Of a stretch of 64,000 bases of DNA, positions 24,983 through 35,798 are shown piece by piece (within the stretch, counting starts at the first letter, position 1; the number at the start of each line of letters is the position of its first letter). Location: contig JADANN010000450.1 in assembly GCA_018806985.1 (NCBI GenBank), positions 1,730,835 to 1,794,834 on the forward strand, written 5' to 3'. This DNA comes from Angiostrongylus vasorum (taxonomy: Eukaryota; Nematoda; Chromadorea; Rhabditida; Metastrongylidae). Both the position numbers and the translations under genes were made by a program. The notes under the pieces are model-generated. The model did not search any database and had not been told where the DNA came from. It worked only from the letters and a program-made list of their open reading frames with translations.

Positions 24983-25258
24983 AGGATAAAGCTATCGGCG
25001 TTGATCAATTCCTAAGGGATGCGCCATGCATTCCTCTTCACTAAGCATCGTTTGGCGGTGATTGAATGCATATCTGGCCATTACAATGATTCGCGGTTGC
25101 CAACCGACGAATCGAGCCAGTGCTGCTATCCTCCCAGATAAGTCTGGTGCTAATTTGCCGACCTCGCAGTGATGGAGGGCTTGGTGGGACATGGGCGCAA
25201 GAATCCATTCCAGGTGTGTTTTGTAGGAGGCCTCCGACCACTGCGCCACGCGCGCCCC
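24983..25258 (-). repeat. SINE-A copy
   Basis: Full-length reverse copy ending CACTGCGCCACGCGCGCC on the plus strand. Confidence 0.8.
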
Positions 25259-25835
25259 TAGTCGTTAGAAATCTTCTTTAATGGACGAGAATTCAAATTT
25301 CATTTCACTCGATCGTCTGTAAGGCGGTTAAGCGCCATAATCTAAAGAACTACTCACAACGAATTCAAAAAGGTATGTGTCTCGATATCAACATCGACGA
25401 CGTGACCTCTGTAGGAGTCGGGAACATCGTGACGGCTGTGACCCTTCTATAGATGTCAATTTTTTTAATGGTAGTTCATTTTACCATGCAAAACTGCTTT
25501 GCCATTTTTCTTGTAATAAAATGGAAGCTTATAAAAACCCAATGTTGTGGCAGAAGTCGTCTGAGAAAAATCTCCATTCTCCAGCTAGAAATATACAAAA
25601 AGTTTTTCTCACCTCATTTACTAGTTAGTTCATTTACTACCATTTGACAGTTATTTCTATTCTAGTAGTTATAATGAATCATAGCTATTGATGGAATGGG
25701 AGGTTATAAAAGACACAGAAATAGACTCAACATAAGTTGCAAAACATTGTAAATGCAGAGAGCACCGTGTTCATAGGACGGACCACAGTAACGTACGACA
25801 AATAGCAGCATAAGGATTAACATAAGTAGCATTAG

Positions 25836-26175
25836 GAATAGCGCAGCGATAGTGATGCCCTTCCTCACGAATACGGTGCTATTTCGATTCCGTGCCGAGA
25901 TCACCAAGCCCATGATCAGTTCGCGGTCGGGAAATCGGTGCCAGTTTTGTCTGGGAACAGTTCACTCCCTGCAATCCAAGAGGGAAGGCTACCTCACGAC
26001 TCTAGAGAGAATTGACTGGAAAAGAATTCAACGACATTCATAAAGAAGACGACAATCACACGGTAGCCGAACTCACACGCGAAAAGTTCTAGGATATTCT
26101 TGGATTATGGGTGCGAGAAAGCGAATCAAATGCAAGAAGTGCTGCGATTCGCACAGTAGATCGAAGAAGGGTCAT
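25836..26175 (+). repeat. SINE-C copy
   Basis: Head GATAGTGATGCCC with B-box-like TTTCGATTCCGTGCC, core GGTGCCAGTTTTGTCTGGG, body with CAACGACATTCATAAAGAAG, end AAGGGTCATGTAAAA. Confidence 0.65.
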
Positions 26176-26849
26176 GTAAAAAATATTACCATGCATACCA
26201 TTTACACCAGGGCAGCAATAACGTGAAGTTTCTTCTACAGTAATATGATGTGCCCACCACCTGAGTTCTTCTGGTTATTGAAATGTTATCGCCTTTTACC
26301 AGAAAACCAACAGGTCTGCAACGATATGAAATTATGCGTAGTCCCAAGTGGCAGCCAGGGAAAAACAAGACGCCTCTTAAGTTTAAATGAATTACATGAA
26401 GAATTCACTTGATAAACTATGCAGAAAACAGGATGTTGACCTAATGTTCATATTACCCAACACCGATCACCATTGTTGAATATAATGCAAACCTTCTTCT
26501 GACTTCATATGTTCAAGCAAAAACTGTGAGCACGACAATCTCGAAATGTTTAAGAAAGCTCAACTACTTTCACGCTCTCCTTCCCTATCCAAATCGTTGT
26601 CTGATTCGACATTCCTCCTTAGCCTTTTTTCTTTTTTTTCGCCAAAATTTGTATTTCGAATAGCCAAGCGATTGAATGAGTGGGATTTCGTCCACGAAGA
26701 ATAATGTCTTTGAATGCATTATTGATGTTCTTTGCAATCGTGCTAGCGTTTGAAGTTATAAAAACCTAAATTTCTCTTCCGATTCCTTATTAAGCCACCT
26801 TAAAATAAAAACAACATAGCCGCTGAAAGAACAAATCACATGCAGTGAA

Positions 26850-27175
26850 CTTGCGGACACCAGTTCGGGCCCGAATAGGCATCGAAGCCCGTCGTCGTTG
26901 AGGCTCTAGGAAACTGGTACAGTATGTATCCCAAAAGAGTTCTCGATAAAAAAAAAGCTGGCGAATCTTATGAAGACACAGGAACACTCTAACATGGCTA
27001 TTCCACAATTCCAGTGAGAATCTACTTGACAAGCAAGCGACATTCATAAAGAAGACCAAAAATTCTCAAGGGGCACTCGAAAAAACACGCAAACTCGAAG
27101 ACCTTAGCGGATGTTGGTTGCCGGGCTACGAGTAGAATGAAAGATCTGCTTGGATTTGCACATCATAGGTTATGC
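26850..27175 (+). repeat. SINE-C copy (diverged)
   Basis: Recognised by its body (GCGACATTCATAAAGAAGAC) and the GAGTAGAATGAAAGATCTGC segment; the head is worn. Confidence 0.45.
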
Positions 27176-27763
27176 CGGGTCATACGAACAGAATAGTAAA
27201 TATAAAAAACAATATTATAGAAAAACACATACACTCTCAGAAGGATAGATCAAGGTTTCCGCTACATGTCTCTCAAGTGGTCTGGTTCTCGAGTGCTAGA
27301 GTTAATGGAAAGCTATCAGCAATTGTTGAAAAGCAGAAAAGTCACGAATGTCTTGATCGTCCAGATGAATAGAACCTTGAGGAAGTTTTTGAGTTTTCGT
27401 AAACAAACATAAAATTTCGTCAGAATTAAGGTAGTAAAGCTTCACGATGAAAGCGCAAAAACAGTGACTTTAACGAAACCCGGGAAAACTTATTACGAAA
27501 ATCTGTGGGAAAAAGAAAAAGCAAAACTAACAATGTTCTTCTTTCCCTATACATGTTAAAGTCAAAAAAAACCATCATTATCCTGTGACAAATTTCATGA
27601 AATGTCAGTTTTTACACCTGTTGACATCAATAGTGTTCCTCACAAGAATCCAAAAAATCGTTGTATCCAATACCTCTTGACATCGTAGAAACATTTAGCT
27701 ACGTCTAAATTTATCTGATATCAAAGTAGTGTTTGAGGTTAGGCAAGATAAAGAAGATATTAC

Positions 27764-29820
27764 GGAGGATTCTTCTCCTAAACATGGTAAGCAAAAGAAC
27801 ATCGAGCTGGTCAGTTGAGTGGTGAGACGGGTGCCGTTTTTTTCCCGCCAAAAGCAAAATGTCGGTGAGATGGTGAATAGATCAGACCGGCATTCGATTG
27901 TCATAATCTGCCGTTTGGTAACAAGCACGTCCCACTTTTTGTGGATTAACTCCACAACATTTTCGCCACTGTGAACAAAAAATGAATTTTAGATTTTTTA
28001 ATCAGCCATCTAGGGCTGGGATAGTGCAGTGGCTAGTGATGCCGTAGACCAGGAAGCAAAAAGGAAGGAAGAAAAAAAAGGAAGCTAGTTCGATCACCGC
28101 TCCAACGCCTTCGTGCAATCCACGTAGGGACGCTTTAGACCGGCTATCTTCGAGACTACAAGAATTGACTCGACCAGTATTCTACGACATTCATAAGGAA
28201 GATGAAATCCTCGAGCAGCGGCTGAAACAACACTCGAAATGTTAGAGGACCACTGTGACAGATGAGTGCGAGGAAAACGAATAGAATGAAAGAAGTGATG
28301 GGATCCACACAGCAGATGTCAATTATAGCAGCGGTAGATCGCGTAAAATAAATAAAATAGTAAATAACTAGTCAATCGACAAGAAACTGTCCAGGATAAA
28401 AATCGAAAACTCGATTGAAAACACTTCATACCATTATACCATACATGCATTAGGCAGATATCATTTGACGAGAAGGTGACGACATCAGTTTGAAACCAAC
28501 GTATCTTGCCTCGTGTTGAACATGATCAATTAGAGTGTAGTACTTTTTATTCATTGCCCAATTTTTTTTCATGGCAGGTTATGGTGTGAAATATAACCGC
28601 AATGATGCTGAGATGTTTGTAAAACTCTGGACCGGCAGGTGTCTGCGGTGGCGATCGAACTCGATATTACCTCTTCCGGGGGCTAAAATGTTCTCCACCA
28701 CACCATGCGAGTCCCTCATCTCGCCTTTCTCCTAGGGAAATTGTCAATTATAATAAAAGAAAAAGCCAGAACTAATGGATATCTGGCTAAGTTGCCTTGT
28801 TCTACAAAAAAATGAAATTCTTCTCTGGAGCGCATGACACACTTTTCTTTCGGGTTTTTTTGCGCCGAGTTTATTTTACTTCGAGCACTAAAGCTTCTTC
28901 ACCAAGTTTTCGAACGTTTTAGTTCTAAACGTATCTAAATTTGGAAGGGATAAAGTAAAGTCTGGTATAAAAACTGTAAAGCACTCAGCTCATGAGATTA
29001 AGAAATTATCGTCGGATAAACTCGCAAGAAGTAAGCAGTCTTTATAGAACGAGCTTCAAATTTTGAAAAAGGCTTCACTTACACATCACGAAAGAAATTC
29101 GAAAGCCTATTGCGTTTACGAAAGCCAGCTTTATTAAAACACAAGACCACACATTCAACGGCTTTGGCAGGAAATCTGAGATAGAGTGCACACCAAGAAC
29201 ACCAAAAATTATTGTAATATTGGGGGTAATATCCCTTCAGAAGAGCGCACAGCGGCAGTTAGAACAGGGTTCCAGATTTTCACCGGCTTAACTCATTCTT
29301 AAAACGACTCCGTCCAGAATGTCACGCCGTTTAAATGAATTTCAGGATCAAGTTCGTTGTAAGGCCAGACTTGAAAGGTTGGGTTTTGAACAAAAAGAGA
29401 GGCATTACCGCCACTGCCTTTCCCACGAACGTTCTTCAAACAACAACGACCAGATGGCAAAGTTGACTCAACTTTAAGTTTATCTTCGGACGAAGTTCTT
29501 CATACATTTAATTGCTACCGACGGAATGAATTCAGCTCAAACTTAACGCAAAAAACGTGGTATGCGTCAGATGCAGGAGATGATAAACTCGGAAAGAATC
29601 CGACTATTTGCTAACGATAACGGCGCTGTATTCATAGTCATTCCAGGTTAGCTGAGTGTTAAAGTAATGGAAAAATAAGAGATATTTCTCTTTATCAATC
29701 GTTTTCTGAAGAGGAATATAAAGACGGATACCGAAAATCAAACAGAGGATGGGTGAAAACGGCGAAGGCAATTATTGATTTAGAGTCTTCAGCTATCTGC
29801 AAACTTTTCCTGTCTTATAC
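27764..29820 (-). CDS. Unidentified multi-exon gene (gene D)
   Basis: Exons 27764-27968, 29083-29175 and about 29309-29500 join in phase, with possible further exons near 29610-29655 (LTWNDYEYSAVI) and 29750-29820. Acceptors are strong (tttttgttcacag, ctctatctcag), and the 29083 donor is GTAAGT. The deduced chain contains FQVWPYNELDPEIHLNGVTF, then AVECVVLCFNKAGFRKRNRL, then VGENVVELIHKKWDVL, and a segment with several cysteines. I see no signal peptide, membrane helix or family motif I can name. The 29309 donor (GA/GTCG) is weak. The intron at 28.0-29.0 kb holds SINE-C and SINE-B copies. It is probably a real gene because phase agrees over three exons, but function is unknown. Confidence 0.5.
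28010..28352 (+). repeat. SINE-C copy
   Basis: Head GGATAGTGCAGTGGCTAGTG (A-box-like), TAGTTCGATCACCGC (B-box-like), body CTACGACATTCATAAGGAAG, end CGCGTAAAATAAATAAAATAG. Confidence 0.7.
28548..28740 (-). repeat. SINE-B copy
   Basis: ATTGCCCAATTTTTTTTCATGG then the CAATGATGCTGAGATG and CACCACACCATGCGAG motifs of the family. Confidence 0.65.
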
Positions 29821-30359
29821 GTACTTTCTGGAACGAATAAGCTCGTTTCCACAGAAGACCATGTGCCCACTGAGCCTTCAACATTCAGGATGAGAATGGG
29901 ACCAATCATAAGATGTATAAGATGACCGATGAATAAGATAGCATGGTTCCTAAACTTAAGTGCTAAGATTCATACTGGCACGTCCCCTTAAGACCAAAAT
30001 CTTTCTAAAACCTTCATGCATACCCAAACCACACGTATATAATGGAGTCATTCGATGTTACCGCACTGTAAACAAAAGTCTCGAATGACGTCGGAATACA
30101 AGTTATTTTCGAGCCACTCACAGAAAGCGAAGAGAAAAATAAATGTGTATGGTTTGCTAACTAAGCAGCTGATAACATGTTTGAAAGACCATCTTGGGTA
30201 CTCAATGTTTAGTTGTTCCGGTAGACATTACGCGTAAATCAGAAGGTTGGCAATAAAACAGCGATTGACACCAGGCACCAGTTCTCGACTGCCGATCTCC
30301 ACCCTACTGTCGTAAAAAATGGTTTCAAATGCCAAGCATTGAAAATTTAATAGTGCACT

Positions 30360-30480
30360 AGCTCTCGTCTTATCTCTCACACATAAAAAAAGCACTTGTC
30401 CGAAACATGCACCGAACAGAATCACTACACTTGGTTGACAAATGACCACCTCAAACACCTACGAAACATAGATCATGGAA
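30360..30480 (+). mobile_element. Short PLE fragment
   Basis: Resembles the coding start of the PLE linker segment (HIKKALVRNMHRTE-like) seen at 6.19 kb; no more of the element is recognisable. Confidence 0.4.
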
Positions 30481-32580
30481 GCAAGGTTTAGTCTAAGACG
30501 AGAGATAAGCTCTAAAATAGTACTATTCCAAACCGAACTAAAGAGCTCTCTTTTAAGCTACTCCATATCACCTGTATCACCTGTAGTCCAGGTACCAGGT
30601 AGTCGTCGAGTGACTCGAGCGGGCGCCCGTAAATCTTCCATTTTTCCCCGTCACGTGCAAGAGTAGTCCAGTGGGTTCTGCTCGCTCTAGCCACTCGTCG
30701 AGCATCACATCTTTTCTCTAGGCTCTCCGCGGAGAACTCTGACCATCGGGTCGGTGGTCTTCCTGCAGTACGTTTGACATCCCGAGGATTCCAGTTACTA
30801 ACGGCTCAAGTCCATCGCTTGTCATTCATCCACATTATGTGTCCGGCCCACCTCATTTTCGACTGTTTGGCGTACAAAACGACATCTTTGCTTTTTGATC
30901 GTGGACGCATTTCGGAGCTTCGAAATCCCATCACTTGCTTGTATGGAACGGGATACTCCTAGCATCCTCCTTTCGACTGCGCTTTCGACAACGCTGAGTG
31001 ATCTTTCATCCTGCTTACGCATCGGCCAGGTTCCTAACGCATACGTTAGAGCAGGAAGTATCGCTGACTCGAAAAAGGTGGACACGGAGTCGGGTGTTCT
31101 TTGTCCTCTTCACTACATCCTCGATGCTCTTGAAAGCTCCCCTAGGCGCTCGTTTACTTCAGCCCAACCCTAGAGCTAAGTCGTTCAACATGTTGGTTTC
31201 CCGACCTAGATAGACGTAACTGGAGCATTCGGAGATATTCGTTCCGTTGAGCGTGAATAGGCGCATACGAAACCAATGCGTTCTTCATGAACATTGTTTT
31301 TGTGAGATTTAGTCGAAGACCAACCTTTCCACAGGTGTTATCAAAGTCAGCAGCATACGTTCCGCTTGGTTAATGTTTCGTGTTATAAGGACGATGTCAT
31401 CAGCAAAGCGAAAGTGATGTAACTGCCGACCATCGATTTTCACTCCCATAATATCCCATTCCAATGTTCGCATGACGTTCTGGAGGTGGCGGTAAACAGT
31501 TTTGGCGAGATGGTATCGCCTTGCCTAACCCCTCTTTTGACGTCGATGTTAACATCGTTGTAGAATGGTGATACCTTGGTTGTGAAATCTTTGTACAGCT
31601 CACGAAGAATCTTTGTGTGCTGAGTAGGGACTCGTTGACTATCAAGGGCTCGCATGACTGCTTCTATCTCAGTTAAGTCAAAGGCCTTCTTTAAATCGAT
31701 GAAAGTTGTGCCCTTGCGATACTTCAGTGAGCCTTGTTATCGTGTGGATATCGTCCATCGTTCTAAATCCTCTTCGAAACCCTGCTTGCTCACATGGCTG
31801 TCCTTCGTCCAGTGTTCTGTCTATCCGGTTTGAGATGACTCGAGTGAAAAGTTTGTAGACGACAGACAGCAAGCAGATTGGACGATAGTTGCCGATATCC
31901 TGTAGGTCACTCTTCTTGAACAATAACACGGTCTTGCTGTTCTTCCAGTGGGTAGGGACCTTGAATTCGGACAGCTAACGTGTGAAGAGCCGACCCAGTG
32001 CGTTTACGAGAACTGGCGGAAGGTTCTTCTGGTGTTCTGGTCTTATCCTGTCCGGATGTGGTGTTGTTCGACTTTTTCGCCAACGAAATGGCATGTCGGA
32101 TTTCGGAAGGAGGAACCGGTGGTACAACATATCCATTCTCCTTTACTTCATATGACGGAAGGTGGACGTGGCTATGGAAGAGATCTGAGTAGTATTCGTG
32201 AATGATTTTATTGCCTTTCTGGACGCTGTAACTGTTCCGTCTGGGCGTCGGAGTGCAGTCATCTTGGTCTTATATTTGGTGAAGCTTCGGTGGGTTTTGC
32301 TAATGTTTTTCCCAGCCTTTGCAGCTTCGAGCATTACTGCTGCTTATCTCTCTTTAAGATCTTCTTCTATCGCCTGTCTGCACTGTTTTTGCAAGTTCGG
32401 ACGTTGGTTCGCGGTTGCCTGCAGCTCGTGCGATTCCACGCTGGCGTATCAGCCCAAGTGTTTCTAGAGACAAACGTCTCTTGGTGATTTTCGAACTCTT
32501 AGTTTCCACAGCGCTGACGTGGAGATGTTGAATGAGCCGATCGTACTCTTCGTCGATGTTATCGACAACGGCATCTCCCT
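30480..32580 (-). pseudogene. RTE-type LINE, reverse-transcriptase part (decayed)
   Basis: Running down the minus strand from 32580: a basic linker (YKTKMTALRRPDGTVTASRK), the RT start (KTVLLFKKSDLQDIGNYRPI, then CEQAGFRRGFRTMDDIHT), the palm and the C-terminal thumb (ALTYALGTW, then KQDERSLSVVESAVERRMLG). RT of an RTE/R2-like non-LTR element copies its RNA at a nicked target. Several frameshifts and stops break the frame. It is arranged as an inverted repeat with the copy at 32.6-34.2 kb. Confidence 0.85.
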
Positions 32581-32584
32581 AACA

Positions 32585-34195
32585 GGATTTCAATCCTCGA
32601 AATAGACCATATCATAGTAAATAGAAGGTCAATCCTCGGAAACACACTGGCTCGGCTCTTCACACGTTACCTCCCCGAATGCAAGGTCCCTACCCACTGG
32701 AAGACTAGCAAGACCGTCTTATTGTAAAAGAAGAGTGACCTACAGGATATCGGCAACTGTCGTCCAATCTGCTCACTGTCTGTCGTCTACAAATTTTCAC
32801 TCGAGTCATCCTAAACAGGATTGATAGGACGGTGGACAAAGGACAGCCATGTGAGCAAGCAGGGTTTCGAAAAGGATTTAGTACGATGGACCACATCCAC
32901 ACGGTAACAAGGCTCATTGAAGTATCGCGAGAGTACAAAAGACCGCTCTGTCTCACCTTCATCGATTTACAAATGCCTTTGATTCAGTCGAGATAGAAAG
33001 CAGTCTTGGAAGCCCTGGATGATCAAGGAGTCTCTACTCAGTACATAAAGATTCTTCGTGAGCTGTACAAAAATTTCACAACCAAGTTGTCACCATTCTA
33101 CGACGATATTATCATTGACGTCAAAAGAGGAGTTAGGCAAGGCGATACCATCTCGCCAAAATTATTTATCGCCTCCCCTCCAGAACGTCATGCGAACACT
33201 GGAATGGGATAATATGGGAGTGAAAATCGATGGTCGGCAGTTACACCATCTTCGCTTTGCTGATGACATCGTCCTTATAACACCAAACATTAGCCAGGCG
33301 GAACGTATGCTTACCGGCTTTGATAAAGACTGTGGAAAGGTTGGTCTTCGACTAAATCACACAAAAACGATGTTTATGAAGAACAGATTGGTTTCGTGTG
33401 CTGCACCATTCACGCTCAACGGAACGAATATCTCCGAATGCTCCAGTTATTTCTATCTTGGTCGGGAAATCAATATGATGAACGACCTAGCTCCAGAGCT
33501 GAGCAGAAGGACACGAGCGGCTTGCGGTGCTTTCGAGAGCATCGAGGATGTAGTGAAGCGAACAAAGAACACCCGACTCCTTGCCCACCTTTTCGACCCA
33601 ACGCTACTTCCCTGCCCTAACGTATGCGTCAGAAACTTGGTCGCTGCATAAGCAGGATGAAAGGTCACTCCGTTATCGAACGCGCAGTCGAAAGGGCGAT
33701 GCTAGGAGTATCCCGTTCTATACAAGTAAGGGAAGGAATCCGAAGCTCCGATCTGCGTCAACGATCAAAAAATCAAAGATGCCGTTCTGTGCCAAACAGT
33801 TGAAGATAAGGTGGGCCGGACACGTAATGCGTGATGAATGACAACCGATGGACAAGAGCTGTTAGTGACTGGATTCCTCGGGTTGTTAAACGCAGTGCAG
33901 GAAGACCACCGACTTGATGGTCATTGTTTTTCGCGAAAGGGCTAGAAGAAAGATATGATGCTTGACGAGTCCCCTAGAAGGAGCAGAGCCCACTGGGCTA
34001 CTCTTGTACGCGACAGGGAAAAATGGAAGACTCACTGGCGCCCGCCTCGAGTCACTCGACGATCAACGGGACTACAGGTGACAAGTGATGGTCTATTTCG
34101 TTATGGTACTCTCCATTGGAAGGCTACCATCTCCAGCGTTGAGGGTGGGGTTTCTGGAATTGCGAGTTACCATAGAAGGTCTTGGTCGTCATGAT
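32585..34195 (+). pseudogene. RTE-type LINE, inverted RT copy (decayed)
   Basis: Same RT segment as the neighbouring minus copy but on the plus strand. It begins at the PxHWK region and includes DVKRGVRQGDTISPK near 33120 and the catalytic LRFADDIVLITP box near 33250, followed by KCGKVGLRLNHTKT-like text and the thumb (ALTYASETWSLHKQDERSL). At least three frameshifts are present. It replaces or interrupts the minus-strand element between its endonuclease and linker parts. Confidence 0.85.
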
Positions 34196-34199
34196 AAAC

Positions 34200-34905
34200 T
34201 CAGAGAGCCACTCACCCCTGTTCGTTCCATTCTAATCCGTGGGCCCTAATGTGACGTTTTTTCAGACGTTCTTCTTGGTCCAATATTGGCGTAGAAATCT
34301 CCAATGATGACCTTGAAGAATGTGTGGTCTTCTCTGTAGAACTTCTCCAAGTCCATATAGAATGTTTCGACTTCTTCTTCGTCATAGTTTTATGTCGGCG
34401 CTTAAACGACTAGGACTGTCAAAGCTGGTACTGATCCACACTTGATCGTAAACGTCCGATTCGGGTTATTAGTTGTTTGAATGAATCAGCACATGGACAA
34501 ACTCTGTTTTGACGAAAGCGTCGACGCCGCCGACTACTCTATTGTCGCATGTTCCGAGGAACAGTTCTCCCCGGGTGTCATAGACGGCGTTGAATGCGTG
34601 GAGTCGTCTCGTCTCGGCCAGGCCGATGACGTCGTACCTTATCCTTCTTGCTTGCATGAGCAAGTCTTCTACTGAGGACTCGGATGCAAGTGTACGTGCA
34701 TTGTGGGTACAGATTGTCACCTTAGTTCTTCGTAATCCAGACAGCTTTCATGGCCCTGAGATTTTGGCAGCCTCTCCGTACTCGTCCTACCCAACGCTGC
34801 GAAAATTGGGGGCTCTTTTCGGGGTCAGGGGGAATGAGGCCCGTTTTTTTTTACTGTTTGGCATTTTTGATATTCACGTATAGCTTGTTGGGCTCTGAAC
34901 GTGGA
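34200..34905 (-). pseudogene. RTE-type LINE, AP-endonuclease N-terminus
   Basis: Minus-strand frame with MTICTHNARTLASES, then IRYDVIGLAETRR and GGVDAFVKTEFVH: the N-terminal strands of an APE-type endonuclease (N-A-R-T, then E-T-R-R). This domain nicks target DNA for RTE elements. Broken downstream at about 34.45 kb. Its RT half lies beyond the inverted insert, at 32.58-30.48 kb. Confidence 0.75.
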
Positions 34906-35144
34906 GGCTGGGTATACTCACTGGTAGCTTGCCAGGCTCTCCCAGAGTGGACATGGAGCTTATTTGTTCGAGGTGACCATGCTGGAGCTACTCTATACAG
35001 GGAAGAAAATAAGCATCGCTGCTAAGCCGTTGAGAGGCGTTTAAAAAAACACTGGTCTGATTATTACATAATAGGGAACGCAGAGAATACAGGTAGCAGT
35101 TACTGCTTCCAGAGAGCACGCTACGGCGTATCTAGTTCAAAATC

Positions 35145-35455
35145 ACCTATGCCGTTGTTCATCTAAAACAGAAGTGTGCGTAATTTGCGCTAACGTCAGG
35201 GACGGGGAATGCATGAGCTCGTGTAGAATTTACTTGATCCCCCTGTAAGCTATGTAGTAATCTGCTGCCGATAGAAAAATACCCAGATAGGAAGTTGAAA
35301 AATTCCCTAAAGTACTACGCTAGGTAGATACAGGGTACAAAAACACAATGGCGACAATTTCGAAGTTCCTTTCACGATTCTGGCGCAGGAATCAAAGGTA
35401 TTTATGCGCGAAACTCTTGAATTATTTCGGAAAGGCTTCAAAAAATTGAAAGCAG
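35145..35455 (+). mobile_element. Degenerate PLE fragment
   Basis: Weak match to the GIY-YIG and downstream region of the other PLE copies (the stretch from GCATGAGCTCGTGTAG to the Tyr/Arg-coding tail). Heavily decayed and followed directly by an antisense SINE-A copy. Confidence 0.4.
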
Positions 35456-35461
35456 TAAAGA

Positions 35462-35735
35462 ATAAAGCCATCAGCGCTGATCAATCCTGAGAGGTGGTCA
35501 TTCGACTCCTTTCATAGAATCGTAGAACTGGCTTGAAGCGTGTCGAGCCTATATAAAGACTTTGCATTGGCCTGCCAGTACTTCAACTCGGTGGTAGCAT
35601 TCTCCGAGAGGAGTCTAGTGCAAATTTGCCGATCCAGGTGAAATGGAACTCTTGGTGCTTTCGTGGCGCCAGACCGAACCGAGGACCACCCGTGTAATGA
35701 AGGGCGTCTCTAACTACTGCGCTCCTCCCTCTTGC
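35462..35735 (-). repeat. SINE-A copy (diverged)
   Basis: Reverse copy recognisable from its GCGCTGATCAATCCTGAGA tail and its head; lies just 3' of gene B's last exon. Confidence 0.5.
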
Positions 35736-35798
35736 ATTGAATAGATATTGGGCTGTTCTGAAATTAATGCAAGATGCATAATTTCGTTTTCGGAACAA

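Noticed and set aside
25704..25913. Hydrophobic minus-strand frame resembling a membrane anchor
   Set aside because: Its 5' part is the antisense head of a SINE-C copy; no neighbouring exons.
29320..29480. Plus-strand frame starting ATG at 29320
   Set aside because: It is the antisense of the gene D exon, whose minus-strand reading joins in phase with two further exons.
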